In this document: positions 44,701-51,548 of the stretch, piece after piece
How positions within the stretch are numbered: position 1 is the stretch's first letter
Layout of the letters: the number at the start of each line of letters is the position of its first letter
NCBI GenBank assembly: GCA_904501835.1
Contig: CAJGBW010000001.1
Location: 3,056 to 67,055, forward strand
Direction: 5' to 3'
From: an uncultured Bacteroidales bacterium
Lineage (GTDB): Bacteria > Bacteroidota > Bacteroidia > Bacteroidales > UBA932
Length of the DNA: 64,000 nt
Notes under the pieces: model-generated
The model's input: only the letters and a program-made list of their open reading frames with translations
Databases searched by the model: none
Told to the model about the DNA's origin: nothing
Program-made: the position numbers and the translations under genes

Positions 44701-44794
44701 GATTTTGGGTATTGTGATTGGTACTTACGCATCTATCTTTATTGGTACAACCATTATGTATGATGTAACCCTCGCATCTCAAAAGAAAAAGTAA
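41750..44794 (+). CDS. secDF: Fused protein-export membrane protein SecD-SecF
   Basis: SecDF uses the proton gradient to pull translocating proteins out of the SecYEG channel. The 1014 residues contain both halves in one chain, as is normal in Bacteroidetes. The SecD half has TM1, INLGLDLKGGMNVMLQVQL, NRIDRFGVTQPSIQ, the large periplasmic domain and TM2-6 with GMAVDANVIIYERIKEEL. The SecF half has GVDFTGGRTYVVRF and YAINDNVVIFDRIREM. About 12 membrane helices are expected. It is transcribed from its own promoter region and is unrelated in function to the upstream beta-helix gene. The downstream ribosomal-protein operon has its own promoter. Confidence 0.95.
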   Translation: MQSKGAIRLVAALLVLACVWQLSFSLVSKIVEGKADVAAEAAVEAAKADTVAFSKIAAADTAFYLDDVRRVAKAQYIDSVSSQSVYFGYTYKEVKEKEINLGLDLKGGMNVMLQVQLEDLVKAISDDNKSPEFLAAIEAAKVSSVSSGQDFITAFGEAWVEKGQGRRLSEIFGTYEMRDKVHPESTDAEVLAVIRAEAESAINNSFNVLRNRIDRFGVTQPSIQKIGNTGRILVELPGVKEPERVRKLLQGTASLEFWATYDNAEIYPFLVEANKLLAEMQEGDAVATSATTSEVDELAAQLEGDNAQAFAEFKKQNPLFAALNPNSFQGGLGKGACIGYANYADTAKINHWLAMPQVQALFPAEFKAMWTVKPSAYIEGGNTYELVAIKSTTVDGKAPLDGGVVTDARVNFGNGGSGNPDVSMTMNAEGANIWAQMTKDNIGRQIAIVLDGMVYSYPMVNTAITGGSSQITGDFDVTEAEDLANVLKSGKLPAPATIVQEQVVGPSLGAESIASGLISFVIAFLLVLLYMIVFYKGAGLVADVALLVNVVLLFGTLASFGAVLTLPGIAGLVLTLGMAVDANVIIYERIKEELALGKGLSLAIKDGFSNAYSAIIDGQITTLLTGLVLFAFGSGPVKGFATTLIVGIITSVLSSIFIPRLIFDRRVSKGKNISFDTKMTRNFLKNTQVKFLENRKWAYTLSAVLVVASIASIFTKGFTYGVDFTGGRTYVVRFDQPVLAEDVRNATLAVFNEAAAADESVKNASVEVKQFGGDSQMKITTSYKYDQESTEVDNEIEAMLFEALKGFFAQESITLDEFTSTLDNPNGIISSDKVGATIANDIKRSAVVSVILALIVIFAYIAVRFRKWTWGLGGVVSLAHTSIIVIGFFSFFSGILPFTLDVDSTFIAAILTIIGYAINDNVVIFDRIREMIALHPKMKFSEVVNAALNATLSRTMNTSLTTLVTMLSIAIFGGETIRGLAVALILGIVIGTYASIFIGTTIMYDVTLASQKKK

Positions 44795-44796
44795 AT

Positions 44797-44827
44797 TTTG
44801 ATAATTGAAACTATATTCGTATATTTG
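44797..44827 (+). promoter_or_regulatory. Bacteroides-type promoter of the ribosomal-protein operon
   Basis: TTTG at 44797-44800 and TATATTTG at 44820-44827 are separated by 19 bases, the canonical arrangement. It starts three bases after the secDF stop and 62 bases before the rplC ATG. Confidence 0.7.
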
Positions 44828-44828
44828 C

Positions 44829-44853
44829 AGCCCACAAAATTGCTTTGTGGGCT
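44829..44853 (+). terminator. Hairpin at the start of the ribosomal-protein leader, possibly the secDF terminator
   Basis: AGCCCACAAA at 44829-44838 pairs perfectly with TTTGTGGGCT at 44844-44853 around ATTGC. The expected transcription start (about 44833) falls inside the left arm, so the hairpin would form fully only in read-through RNA from secDF. The T tract after it is poor. It may end secDF transcription or be a regulatory inverted repeat at the promoter. Confidence 0.5.
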
Positions 44854-44888
44854 GTAATTTATTTATAATCAATTAATTAACAAAACCA

Positions 44889-45512
44889 ATGCCTGGATTA
44901 ATTGGAAAGAAAATCGGAATGACTTCCGTTTTCGGTGCCGATGGAAAGAATATTCCATGCACCGTAATTGAGGCTGGTCCGTGTGTTGTTACGCAGATTC
45001 GTACAGTAGAAAAAGATGGTTATGCCGCTGTACAGCTTGCCTATGACGAAATGAGTGAAAAGCACGCCAGCGCGCCCCTCAAAGGGCACTTTGAAAAGGC
45101 AGGAACCACTCCCAAGCGTAAATTGGTCGAATTTAAGGCTAATTTTGCAGGGGAACTGAAATTAGGCGACGTCCTCTCAGTTGCAGATGTGTTTACTGAG
45201 ACCAAATTTGTGGATGTTGTCGGTACTTCCAAAGGTAAAGGTTTTCAGGGCGTTGTAAAACGTCACGGATTCGCCGGTGTCGGTGGTCAGACCCACGGCC
45301 AGCACAACAGACTCCGTCACCCTGGTTCTATGGGTGCATCCTCTTGGCCTTCACGTGTATTCCCCGGAATGCGCATGGCTGGTCAGATGGGTAACGAGAG
45401 AGTAAAGGTTTTCAACCTTGAAATTGTGAAAGTAATCCCTGAAAACAACCTACTCGTTGTTAAGGGCTCTATTCCCGGAGCCAAAGGTTCTTATGTAATT
45501 GTGGAGGGCTAA
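44889..45512 (+). CDS. rplC: 50S ribosomal protein L3
   Basis: L3 is an early-assembling 50S protein near the peptidyl transferase centre. The 207-residue product has [20 protein letters not shown] at the N-terminus and the diagnostic [20 protein letters not shown], then [14 protein letters not shown], the tip that reaches into the ribosome core and contains the conserved glutamine methylated in other bacteria. It is the first gene of the cluster here; in most Bacteroidetes rpsJ (S10) stands immediately upstream, but secDF is found instead. rplD follows three bases after the stop. Confidence 0.97.
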   Translation: MPGLIGKKIGMTSVFGADGKNIPCTVIEAGPCVVTQIRTVEKDGYAAVQLAYDEMSEKHASAPLKGHFEKAGTTPKRKLVEFKANFAGELKLGDVLSVADVFTETKFVDVVGTSKGKGFQGVVKRHGFAGVGGQTHGQHNRLRHPGSMGASSWPSRVFPGMRMAGQMGNERVKVFNLEIVKVIPENNLLVVKGSIPGAKGSYVIVEG

Positions 45513-45515
45513 GCT

Positions 45516-46142
45516 ATGGAATTGTCAGTTTACAAAATCGACGGATCAGAGTCCGGAAAGAAAGTAACGCTCGATGAGCGCATCTTTGGCATTGAGCCCA
45601 ACGATCACGCTATCTATCTTGATGTTAAGCAGTATCTCGCTAACCAGCGTCAGGGTACTTCTAAGACTAAAGATCGTAGCGAGGTAGCATACAGTACAAA
45701 GAAAATGGGTCGCCAGAAGGGCGGCGGTGGTGCACGTCATGGTAGCATCAAAGCAGGTATCTATGTAGGTGGTGGTAACATCCACGGACCCGAGCCTCGT
45801 TGCTATCGCAAGAAACTCAACAAAAAGCTCAAACAGCTCGCTCGTTTCTCTGCTCTTTCTTACAAGGCACAGGAAGGCGTTATTACTTTGGTTGAGAATT
45901 TTGCAATGGATGCCCCCAAGACCAAAGAATTTATCGGCATTTTGAACAGCCTTAAAGCCAACGGCCGCAAGGTACTCTTCGTATTGCCTGAGAATTCCGA
46001 CAACATTTTCCTTTCATCACGTAACCTTCCTGAAGTAAATGTAATCACTGTAGATGAAATCAATACCTACGCCATCATGAATGCAAATTCTTTGGTAATG
46101 GTAGATGGTGTACAGGAGATTATCGCTTCCAGAATTAAATAA
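45516..46142 (+). CDS. rplD: 50S ribosomal protein L4
   Basis: L4 lines the peptide exit tunnel and in several bacteria also regulates its own operon. The 208 residues include KKVTLDERIFGIEPNDHAIY and the loop KTKDRSEVAYSTKKMGRQKG, followed by GGGGARHGS, the extended arm that reaches the tunnel. The C-terminal RNLPEVNVITVDEINTYAI is also typical. It lies three bases after rplC and nine bases before rplW. Whether it controls this operon cannot be judged, because no S10-type leader is recognisable. Confidence 0.97.
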   Translation: MELSVYKIDGSESGKKVTLDERIFGIEPNDHAIYLDVKQYLANQRQGTSKTKDRSEVAYSTKKMGRQKGGGGARHGSIKAGIYVGGGNIHGPEPRCYRKKLNKKLKQLARFSALSYKAQEGVITLVENFAMDAPKTKEFIGILNSLKANGRKVLFVLPENSDNIFLSSRNLPEVNVITVDEINTYAIMNANSLVMVDGVQEIIASRIK

Positions 46143-46150
46143 TCAAAGCG

Positions 46151-46441
46151 ATGGGAATTATCATTAAGCCAATACTTACAGAAATGATGACGGTTCAGGG
46201 CGAAAAATTGAACCGCTATGGCTTCATCGTTGACGCCAACGCCAACAAGATTCAGATCAAAGCTGCAGTCGAGGCGCAATACAACGTCACCGTAAAAGAG
46301 GTCAATACTATCAACTATAACGGTAAAGTAAAAAGCCGTTATACCAAAGCTGGCGTCCTCACCGGTCGCTGCAATCACTACAAGAAAGCGTATGTTACTC
46401 TCTCCGGAGATGACAAGATTGATTTCTATGCAAACATCTAA
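46151..46441 (+). CDS. rplW: 50S ribosomal protein L23
   Basis: L23 sits at the tunnel exit and docks trigger factor and the signal recognition particle. The 96-residue protein has IIIKPILTEMMT at the N-terminus, where others have KPxxTEK, and YGFIVDANANKIQIKAAVEA, then YNVTVKEVNTINYNGKVKSR. It has the usual length. It is nine bases after rplD and 15 bases before rplB, within the operon. Confidence 0.96.
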   Translation: MGIIIKPILTEMMTVQGEKLNRYGFIVDANANKIQIKAAVEAQYNVTVKEVNTINYNGKVKSRYTKAGVLTGRCNHYKKAYVTLSGDDKIDFYANI

Positions 46442-46456
46442 TAAGGTAATAAGGCA

Positions 46457-47281
46457 ATGGCAGTAAGAAAATTCAAACCGGTTACCCCCGGACAAAGAAA
46501 CAAGGTAATTTCTGCATTTGACGACATTACCTGTAAGAAACCTGAAAAGTCACTCCTCGAGCCTCTTAAGAGAAGCGGTGGACGTAACAATCAGGGTAAG
46601 ATGACTATGCGCTACATTGGTGGCGGACACAAGAAGATGTATCGTATCATCGACTTCCATCGTAACAAAGACGGTGTCGTTGCTATCGTTAAGACCATCG
46701 AGTATGATCCTAACCGTAGTGCCCGTATCGCCCTTGTTCAGTATGAGGATGGCGAGAAGAGATACATTATTGCTCCTCAGGGACTTACCGTAGGACAGGA
46801 GATTTGCTCCGGTAAAGGAGTAGCTCCCGAAGTTGGTAACACTCTCCCTCTTGGTGAAATTCCTTTGGGTACGTTGGTTCACAATATTGAGCTTCGTCCT
46901 GGTCAGGGTGCCGCTATGGCACGTTCAGCCGGTGCATTTGCTCAGCTCGCAGCGCGCGAGGGCAACCACGCTATTCTCCGCTTGCCTTCAGGCGAGACCA
47001 GAATGGTGCTTTGCGAGTGCCGCGCAACGGTCGGAACCGTATCCAATCCCGATCACAATTTGGAGTCTCATGGAAAAGCCGGACGTAAGAGATGGCTCGG
47101 ACGCAGACCTCGCAACCGTGGTGTCGTAATGAACCCTGTTGATCACCCGATGGGTGGTGGTGAAGGACGTGCTTCCGGAGGACATCCTCGTTCACGTAAG
47201 GGTCTTCCTGCTAAGGGCTACAAGACACGTAATCCTAAGAGCACTTCCAATAAGTTTATCATTGAAAGAAGGAAAAAATAA
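46457..47281 (+). CDS. rplB: 50S ribosomal protein L2
   Basis: L2 is a universal 50S protein needed for subunit joining and peptidyl transferase activity. The 274-residue protein shows [20 protein letters not shown], the RNA-binding core, and the C-terminal [20 protein letters not shown], which holds the conserved histidine loop near the catalytic centre. The length is normal. It follows rplW by 15 bases and precedes rpsS by 19 bases. Confidence 0.98.
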   Translation: MAVRKFKPVTPGQRNKVISAFDDITCKKPEKSLLEPLKRSGGRNNQGKMTMRYIGGGHKKMYRIIDFHRNKDGVVAIVKTIEYDPNRSARIALVQYEDGEKRYIIAPQGLTVGQEICSGKGVAPEVGNTLPLGEIPLGTLVHNIELRPGQGAAMARSAGAFAQLAAREGNHAILRLPSGETRMVLCECRATVGTVSNPDHNLESHGKAGRKRWLGRRPRNRGVVMNPVDHPMGGGEGRASGGHPRSRKGLPAKGYKTRNPKSTSNKFIIERRKK

Positions 47282-47300
47282 CGGAATAAATTAAGAGATT

Positions 47301-47567
47301 ATGAGTCGTTCATTAAGAAAAGGTCCTTATATTCAGCAGGCCCTTGAAAAAAGAATTCTTGCTATGAATGAGGGAAGTATGAAGAAAGAGGTTGTCAAGA
47401 CTTGGTCCCGTGCAAGTATGATTTCTCCTGACTTTGTAGGCCACACCATAGCTGTTCATAACGGAAACAAATTTATTCCCGTTTATGTTACTGAGAATAT
47501 GGTCGGTCACAAGCTCGGTGAGTTTGCACCCACGAGAACCTTTAAAGGCCATTCGGGCAATCGTTAA
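47301..47567 (+). CDS. rpsS: 30S ribosomal protein S19
   Basis: S19 binds the head of the 30S subunit with S13 and contacts the A-site tRNA. The 88 residues contain [11 protein letters not shown] at the N-terminus and the family signature [20 protein letters not shown] followed by TRTFKGHSG. It lies between rplB and rplV in the standard S10-operon order. Confidence 0.97.
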   Translation: MSRSLRKGPYIQQALEKRILAMNEGSMKKEVVKTWSRASMISPDFVGHTIAVHNGNKFIPVYVTENMVGHKLGEFAPTRTFKGHSGNR

Positions 47568-47588
47568 TAAGTAAAAGAGTACAGTATT

Positions 47589-47996
47589 ATGGGAGCTCGT
47601 AAAAGAATTATGGCCGAGAAACTAAAGGCCGAAAAGAAAGTAACAGCTATCGCGGTGCTTAAAGATGCACCTACTTCTCCTCGTAAAATGCGTCTCGTCG
47701 TAGATATTATCCGCGGCGTTGAGGTTAATAAAGCCCTCGACATCTTGAAATTCTCCAAGAAAGAGGCTTCTATCCGCCTTGAAAAACTTCTCAAGAGCGC
47801 TATCGCTAACTGGGAAGCCAAGAACGCTGACAAAGCCGGCGAACTTGAAAAAGGTAATGTGTATATCAAGACCATCATGGTAGACGAAGGTCGTACGCTC
47901 AAGAGAATCCGTCCTTGCCCTCAGGGCCGCGCCGGACGTATCCGCAAGCGTTCCAACCACGTTACGATCATCCTTGATGTTAAATCGGAGAAATAA
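47589..47996 (+). CDS. rplV: 50S ribosomal protein L22
   Basis: L22 lines the exit tunnel opposite L4. The 135-residue protein has the core [20 protein letters not shown] and the C-terminal [20 protein letters not shown], the beta-hairpin that enters the tunnel. The N-terminal 20 residues are lysine-rich. It ends two bases before rpsC, so the two are tightly linked. Confidence 0.97.
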   Translation: MGARKRIMAEKLKAEKKVTAIAVLKDAPTSPRKMRLVVDIIRGVEVNKALDILKFSKKEASIRLEKLLKSAIANWEAKNADKAGELEKGNVYIKTIMVDEGRTLKRIRPCPQGRAGRIRKRSNHVTIILDVKSEK

Positions 47997-47998
47997 TT

Positions 47999-48742
47999 AT
48001 GGGACAGAAAACTAATCCTATCAGTAATCGAATTGGAATTACCCGTGGTTGGGACTCCAACTGGATCGGTCGTAACAATGCCGAGTATGCTCAGCGCATT
48101 GCAGAGGACTACAAGATTCGTAAGTATCTTGTAAACCGTCTTTCTAAAGCTGCTTTGAGCCGTATCATTATTGAGAGAACCTTGAAACTCATCACTGTAA
48201 CCATTCACGCTGCTCGTCCCGGTTTCATTATCGGTAAAGACGGTAAGAATGTAGAAGGTTTGAAAGAGGAGTTGAAGAAGGTTACCAACAGAGATATCCA
48301 GATCAACATCTATGAGGTGAAGAAACCTGAGGTTGACGCCAACATCGTGGCTGACACCATCGCTCGTCAGATTGAGGGCCGTGTTTCTTACCGTCGTGCC
48401 ATCAAAATGGCCGTGGCTACTACCATGCGTGTAGGTGCAGAGGGTATCAAAGTTCAGATCAGCGGTCGTGTTGGTGGCGCCGAAATGGCCCGCAGCGAAA
48501 TGTTCAAAGAGGGACGTACTCCTCTTCACACATTCCGTGCTGATATTGACTATGCTTTGGCAGAGGCACACACCAAAGTAGGTGTTCTTGGTATCAAAGT
48601 ATGGATCTGCAACGGTGAGGTTTATGGTAAGAAAGACCTTTCTCCCAATGCAGGGATTGCCGCTCAGGCTGCTCAGTCTCAGAACCGTGGCGGACGCGAC
48701 AACCGTCGTGCAAGACGCGGTCGTAGAGAGGAGCGCAAGTAG
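47999..48742 (+). CDS. rpsC: 30S ribosomal protein S3, last gene of the shortened S10-type operon
   Basis: S3 forms part of the mRNA entry channel of the 30S subunit. The 247-residue protein starts [20 protein letters not shown] and has a KH-type segment around [20 protein letters not shown] and the C-terminal domain with [20 protein letters not shown]. The tail is Arg/Asn-rich. In nearly all bacteria rplP (L16) follows; here a terminator hairpin and then a thioredoxin-like gene follow instead. The rest of the S10 and spc genes must lie elsewhere. Confidence 0.97.
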   Translation: MGQKTNPISNRIGITRGWDSNWIGRNNAEYAQRIAEDYKIRKYLVNRLSKAALSRIIIERTLKLITVTIHAARPGFIIGKDGKNVEGLKEELKKVTNRDIQINIYEVKKPEVDANIVADTIARQIEGRVSYRRAIKMAVATTMRVGAEGIKVQISGRVGGAEMARSEMFKEGRTPLHTFRADIDYALAEAHTKVGVLGIKVWICNGEVYGKKDLSPNAGIAAQAAQSQNRGGRDNRRARRGRREERK

Positions 48743-48773
48743 ATTTTTTAGCAATCATCTTATATTTTTATTT

Positions 48774-48807
48774 GACCGGTCGGGCATTTTGTCAGACCGG
48801 TCTTTTT
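48774..48807 (+). terminator. Rho-independent terminator after rpsC
   Basis: GACCGGTC at 48774-48781 pairs with GACCGGTC at 48795-48802 (self-complementary arms) around a 13-base loop, followed by five T residues. It starts 31 bases after the rpsC stop and supports a true operon end at rpsC. Confidence 0.8.
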
Positions 48808-48849
48808 ATGTATATTCGCAAACGAATCTTAATGTGTAAGGAGAAAAAT

Positions 48850-49362
48850 ATGTTTGCTATAACGAAGAAATGGACGCTTTTGGCAGCTTTGATGCTACTC
48901 TCTTTGAGTGCTTCCGCCTGGAATTATAGAAATTTTGGTGTAAAGGCGGTAACGGGCTTTGATAAAAACGGAAAGGCGCTGACCCAGAATGTATCCTTGT
49001 CTGACTATGTCGGCAAAGGGAAGTATGTCCTGATTGATTTTTGGGCGTCCTGGTGTGGTCCGTGCAGAGCAGAAGTTCCCAATCTGCAGGCGATTTATAA
49101 GCAGTATGGCGGCAAGGACTTTGAAATTGTCAGTGTGGCGGTTTGGGACAGGCCGATGGATAGTTGGCAGGCTATCAAAGAAGAAGGCATGACCTGGACG
49201 CAGATTGTTTGCACCGAGCAGGATAGTCAGGTCCCGACCCGCGTCTATGGTATTTCCGGCATTCCTTATATCATTCTGGTGGCGCCCGATGGCAAGGTCA
49301 TAGGCGAACGCTTGCGTGGCTATAAAATCGAGGAAGCCGTCCGCAAGGCTCTCGGAAAATAA
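48850..49362 (+). CDS. TlpA/ResA-type thioredoxin-fold protein, exported
   Basis: The protein reduces or rearranges disulfides outside the cytoplasm. I start at the ATG at 48850 (170 residues) because AAGGAGAAAAAT upstream is a good ribosome site and the sequence opens a signal peptide (MFAITKKWTLLAALMLLSLS, then ASA). The frame extends upstream into the terminator, which argues against earlier starts. The active site is FWASWCGPCRAEVPNL and the cis-proline region is GISGIPYIILVAPDG. It belongs to the AhpC/TSA-TlpA group rather than DsbA. It ends 11 bases before uvrC. Confidence 0.85.
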   Translation: MFAITKKWTLLAALMLLSLSASAWNYRNFGVKAVTGFDKNGKALTQNVSLSDYVGKGKYVLIDFWASWCGPCRAEVPNLQAIYKQYGGKDFEIVSVAVWDRPMDSWQAIKEEGMTWTQIVCTEQDSQVPTRVYGISGIPYIILVAPDGKVIGERLRGYKIEEAVRKALGK

Positions 49363-49373
49363 GTGCCGTCTTT

Positions 49374-51167
49374 ATGGAACTTCGTGAGTCCATCAAATTA
49401 TTCCCTCATGCCCCCGGTGTCTATCGATATTATGATGCCGAGGGTACTGTTATTTATGTGGGAAAGGCGAAGGACTTGCACAATAGGGTCGCGCAGTATT
49501 TCGTCGACAGCTCGCGTCTGACTCGCAAGACCGCTTTGCTGGTCTCAAAGATTGTCCGTGCAGAATATACGATTGTCGATAGCGAGGCGGATGCGCTTTT
49601 GTTGGAAAACAACCTGATAAAGCAGTATAAACCCAAGTATAACATTCTGCTGAAAGATTCCAAGACCTATCCCTGGATATGTGTCAGCGGGGAGAATTTT
49701 CCTCGTGTCTTTCTCACCCGCCGATTGGAAACCGCCGGCAAAAATCGTTATTTCGGCCCTTATAGTTCGGTGCATCATGCCCGAGCTTTGCTTGAACTCT
49801 TCTTTTCGCTTTATCCTTTGCGCGGGGTGGAGTGTAAATATAAAATAAACTCGGAGGGGCTTTTGCATCGCAAATATCGTCCTTGCCTGAAATTACAGAC
49901 TCGTAGTTGTGCCGGCTGTTGTGTGGGGAAGGTGTCCCAAGAGGAATATGGCCGATGGATTGAGTCTGTGGCGCGTATTCTTCAAGGAGCCGGAGGGGAG
50001 TTGTTGAGAGAATACAAGGCTGCCATGGCGCAACGGGCGGCGGAATTGGATTTTGAGGGGGCGCAGAGCTATAAGCAACGCGTTGATCTCTTACAAAGCC
50101 ACTATGCCAAATCCGTCATTGTCAATAGTTCCCCTATTGATGCCGATGTCTTTTCTATGGTATTTGATGGAAATGAGGCCTTTGGCAACTTCCTGCGCGT
50201 GCGTTCGGGCTGCATAATTCAGAGCCTGAATCTGTCTTTCCATTCCCGTATAGAGGAGTCGCGCGAGGATGTGCTGTCTTTTTTTATTGCGGAGATTGAA
50301 AGCAAATTCGGCCGTCTGTCCAAGGAGGTGCTGGTTCCTTTCCTTCCGGATGTGGAATTGGATGGCGTGAAATTCATCATGCCTTCTCGCGGAGATAAAC
50401 TCTCTTTGCTTCAATTAGGGCAACGCAATGCGGCACAGGCTCGTTTTGATGCCTTGAAGCAAAGCGAACATAGCGACCCGGATTTGTTCCGCCAACGGGT
50501 TTTGACCGAACTTCAGCAAGCGTTGGGAATGAAAGTCTTGCCCGAACATATAGAATGTTTTGATAACTCCAATCTGCAAGGTACGCAAGCGGTGGCTGCC
50601 TGTGTTGTTTTTCGTGGAGGGAAGCCGGCCAAAAAAGACTATCGCCATTTCTTGATTAAAACTGTGGTGGGGGCAAATGATTTCGCATCGATGAAAGAGA
50701 TTGTCAATCGCCGATATGCCCGTATGCTCAATGAAAATCCGGAAGATTTACCCCAGCTGATTGTGGTGGACGGAGGAAAAGGCCAGCTTTCATCGGCCTG
50801 GGAAGTGTTGTGTGAATTGGGCATAGAAGACAAGGTGACGCTGATTGGTTTGGCAGAGAGATTGGAGGAAGTGGTGCGAGTGGGCGATCCCAATCCTTTG
50901 TTCTTGGATAGGAATTCTCAAGCCTTGAAACTCTTGCAGCATCTTCGTGATGAGGCACACCGTTTTGGCATTACCCACCATAGAAATCGCAGAAGCAAGG
51001 CCCAGATTCGTTCAGCCCTGCGTGAGATAAAGGGAGTGGGTGAAAAGATGGAGCAGCGACTTTTGCTTCGATTTGGTTCGGTTCCCCGTATTGCAACGGC
51101 TTCGGAGGAGGAAATTGCGGAGATTGCGGGGGCAAAGTTGGCTGCAATCATAAAGTCTTCTTTGTAA
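49374..51167 (+). CDS. uvrC: Excinuclease ABC subunit C
   Basis: UvrC makes both incisions beside a lesion in nucleotide excision repair after UvrA and UvrB have marked it. The 597-residue protein has the GIY-YIG nuclease domain at about residues 12-95 (GVYRYYDAEGTVIYVGKAKD) for the 3' cut. A UvrB-binding UVR segment lies near 205-235 (AQRAAELDFEGAQSYKQRVD). The RNase H-like C-terminal domain with IECFDNSNLQGTQAVAACVV and LIVVDGGKGQLSSA supplies the 5' cut. A helix-hairpin-helix ends the protein (IKGVGEKMEQRLLLRFGSV). It is cytoplasmic and probably cotranscribed with the thioredoxin-like gene 11 bases upstream. Confidence 0.95.
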   Translation: MELRESIKLFPHAPGVYRYYDAEGTVIYVGKAKDLHNRVAQYFVDSSRLTRKTALLVSKIVRAEYTIVDSEADALLLENNLIKQYKPKYNILLKDSKTYPWICVSGENFPRVFLTRRLETAGKNRYFGPYSSVHHARALLELFFSLYPLRGVECKYKINSEGLLHRKYRPCLKLQTRSCAGCCVGKVSQEEYGRWIESVARILQGAGGELLREYKAAMAQRAAELDFEGAQSYKQRVDLLQSHYAKSVIVNSSPIDADVFSMVFDGNEAFGNFLRVRSGCIIQSLNLSFHSRIEESREDVLSFFIAEIESKFGRLSKEVLVPFLPDVELDGVKFIMPSRGDKLSLLQLGQRNAAQARFDALKQSEHSDPDLFRQRVLTELQQALGMKVLPEHIECFDNSNLQGTQAVAACVVFRGGKPAKKDYRHFLIKTVVGANDFASMKEIVNRRYARMLNENPEDLPQLIVVDGGKGQLSSAWEVLCELGIEDKVTLIGLAERLEEVVRVGDPNPLFLDRNSQALKLLQHLRDEAHRFGITHHRNRRSKAQIRSALREIKGVGEKMEQRLLLRFGSVPRIATASEEEIAEIAGAKLAAIIKSSL

Positions 51168-51171
51168 ATGT

Positions 51172-51201
51172 TTTGTTATTCGGGAAATTTTCCTACCTTT
51201 G
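51172..51201 (+). promoter_or_regulatory. Bacteroides-type promoter of acpP
   Basis: TTTG at 51172-51175 and TACCTTTG at 51194-51201 are 18 bases apart and lie 46 bases upstream of the acpP ATG, directly after the uvrC stop. Confidence 0.65.
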
Positions 51202-51246
51202 CAGGGTTATTAACAAAGCATTTTTAGTAATTAATTTTATAAAACT

Positions 51247-51492
51247 ATGTCAGAAGTAGCAGAAAAAGTAAAAGAGATCATTGTCGATAAACTCGGCGTT
51301 GATCCCGGATTGGTAACCGAGACCGCAAGTTTTACCAATGATCTTGGTGCAGATTCTCTTGATACCGTAGAGCTTATTATGGAGTTTGAGTCCGCTTTCA
51401 GTATCACTATTCCCGATGAGGAAGCTGGCGAGAAGATTCAGACTGTAGGTGACGCGATTAGCTATATCGAGTCAAAAGTTGCTTCTAAGTAA
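51247..51492 (+). CDS. acpP: Acyl carrier protein
   Basis: ACP carries growing fatty-acid chains on a phosphopantetheine arm. The 81-residue acidic protein has the attachment motif [14 protein letters not shown] with Ser37 as the modified residue, and the helix III segment [20 protein letters not shown]. It is cytoplasmic. It has its own promoter and its own terminator, so it is a single-gene unit; in many bacteria, including relatives I recall, fabF follows directly, but it does not here. Confidence 0.97.
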   Translation: MSEVAEKVKEIIVDKLGVDPGLVTETASFTNDLGADSLDTVELIMEFESAFSITIPDEEAGEKIQTVGDAISYIESKVASK

Positions 51493-51518
51493 TAAGCAAG
51501 TAGATCAAAGAAAACAAT

Positions 51519-51548
51519 AAGGGATGGCCTTTCGGTCATCCCTTTTAT
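51519..51548 (+). terminator. Terminator after acpP, shared with the convergent DUF4270 gene
   Basis: AAGGGATGGCC at 51519-51529 pairs with GGTCATCCCTT at 51534-51544 around TTTC, followed by T-rich sequence. On the minus strand the same hairpin starts directly after the DUF4270 stop codon, so it may work in both directions. Confidence 0.85.

Noticed and set aside
44829..44853. Ribosomal-protein leader regulating the rplC operon
   Set aside because: The hairpin overlaps the predicted transcription start, so most of its left arm would not be in the operon mRNA; it is kept only as a possible terminator.
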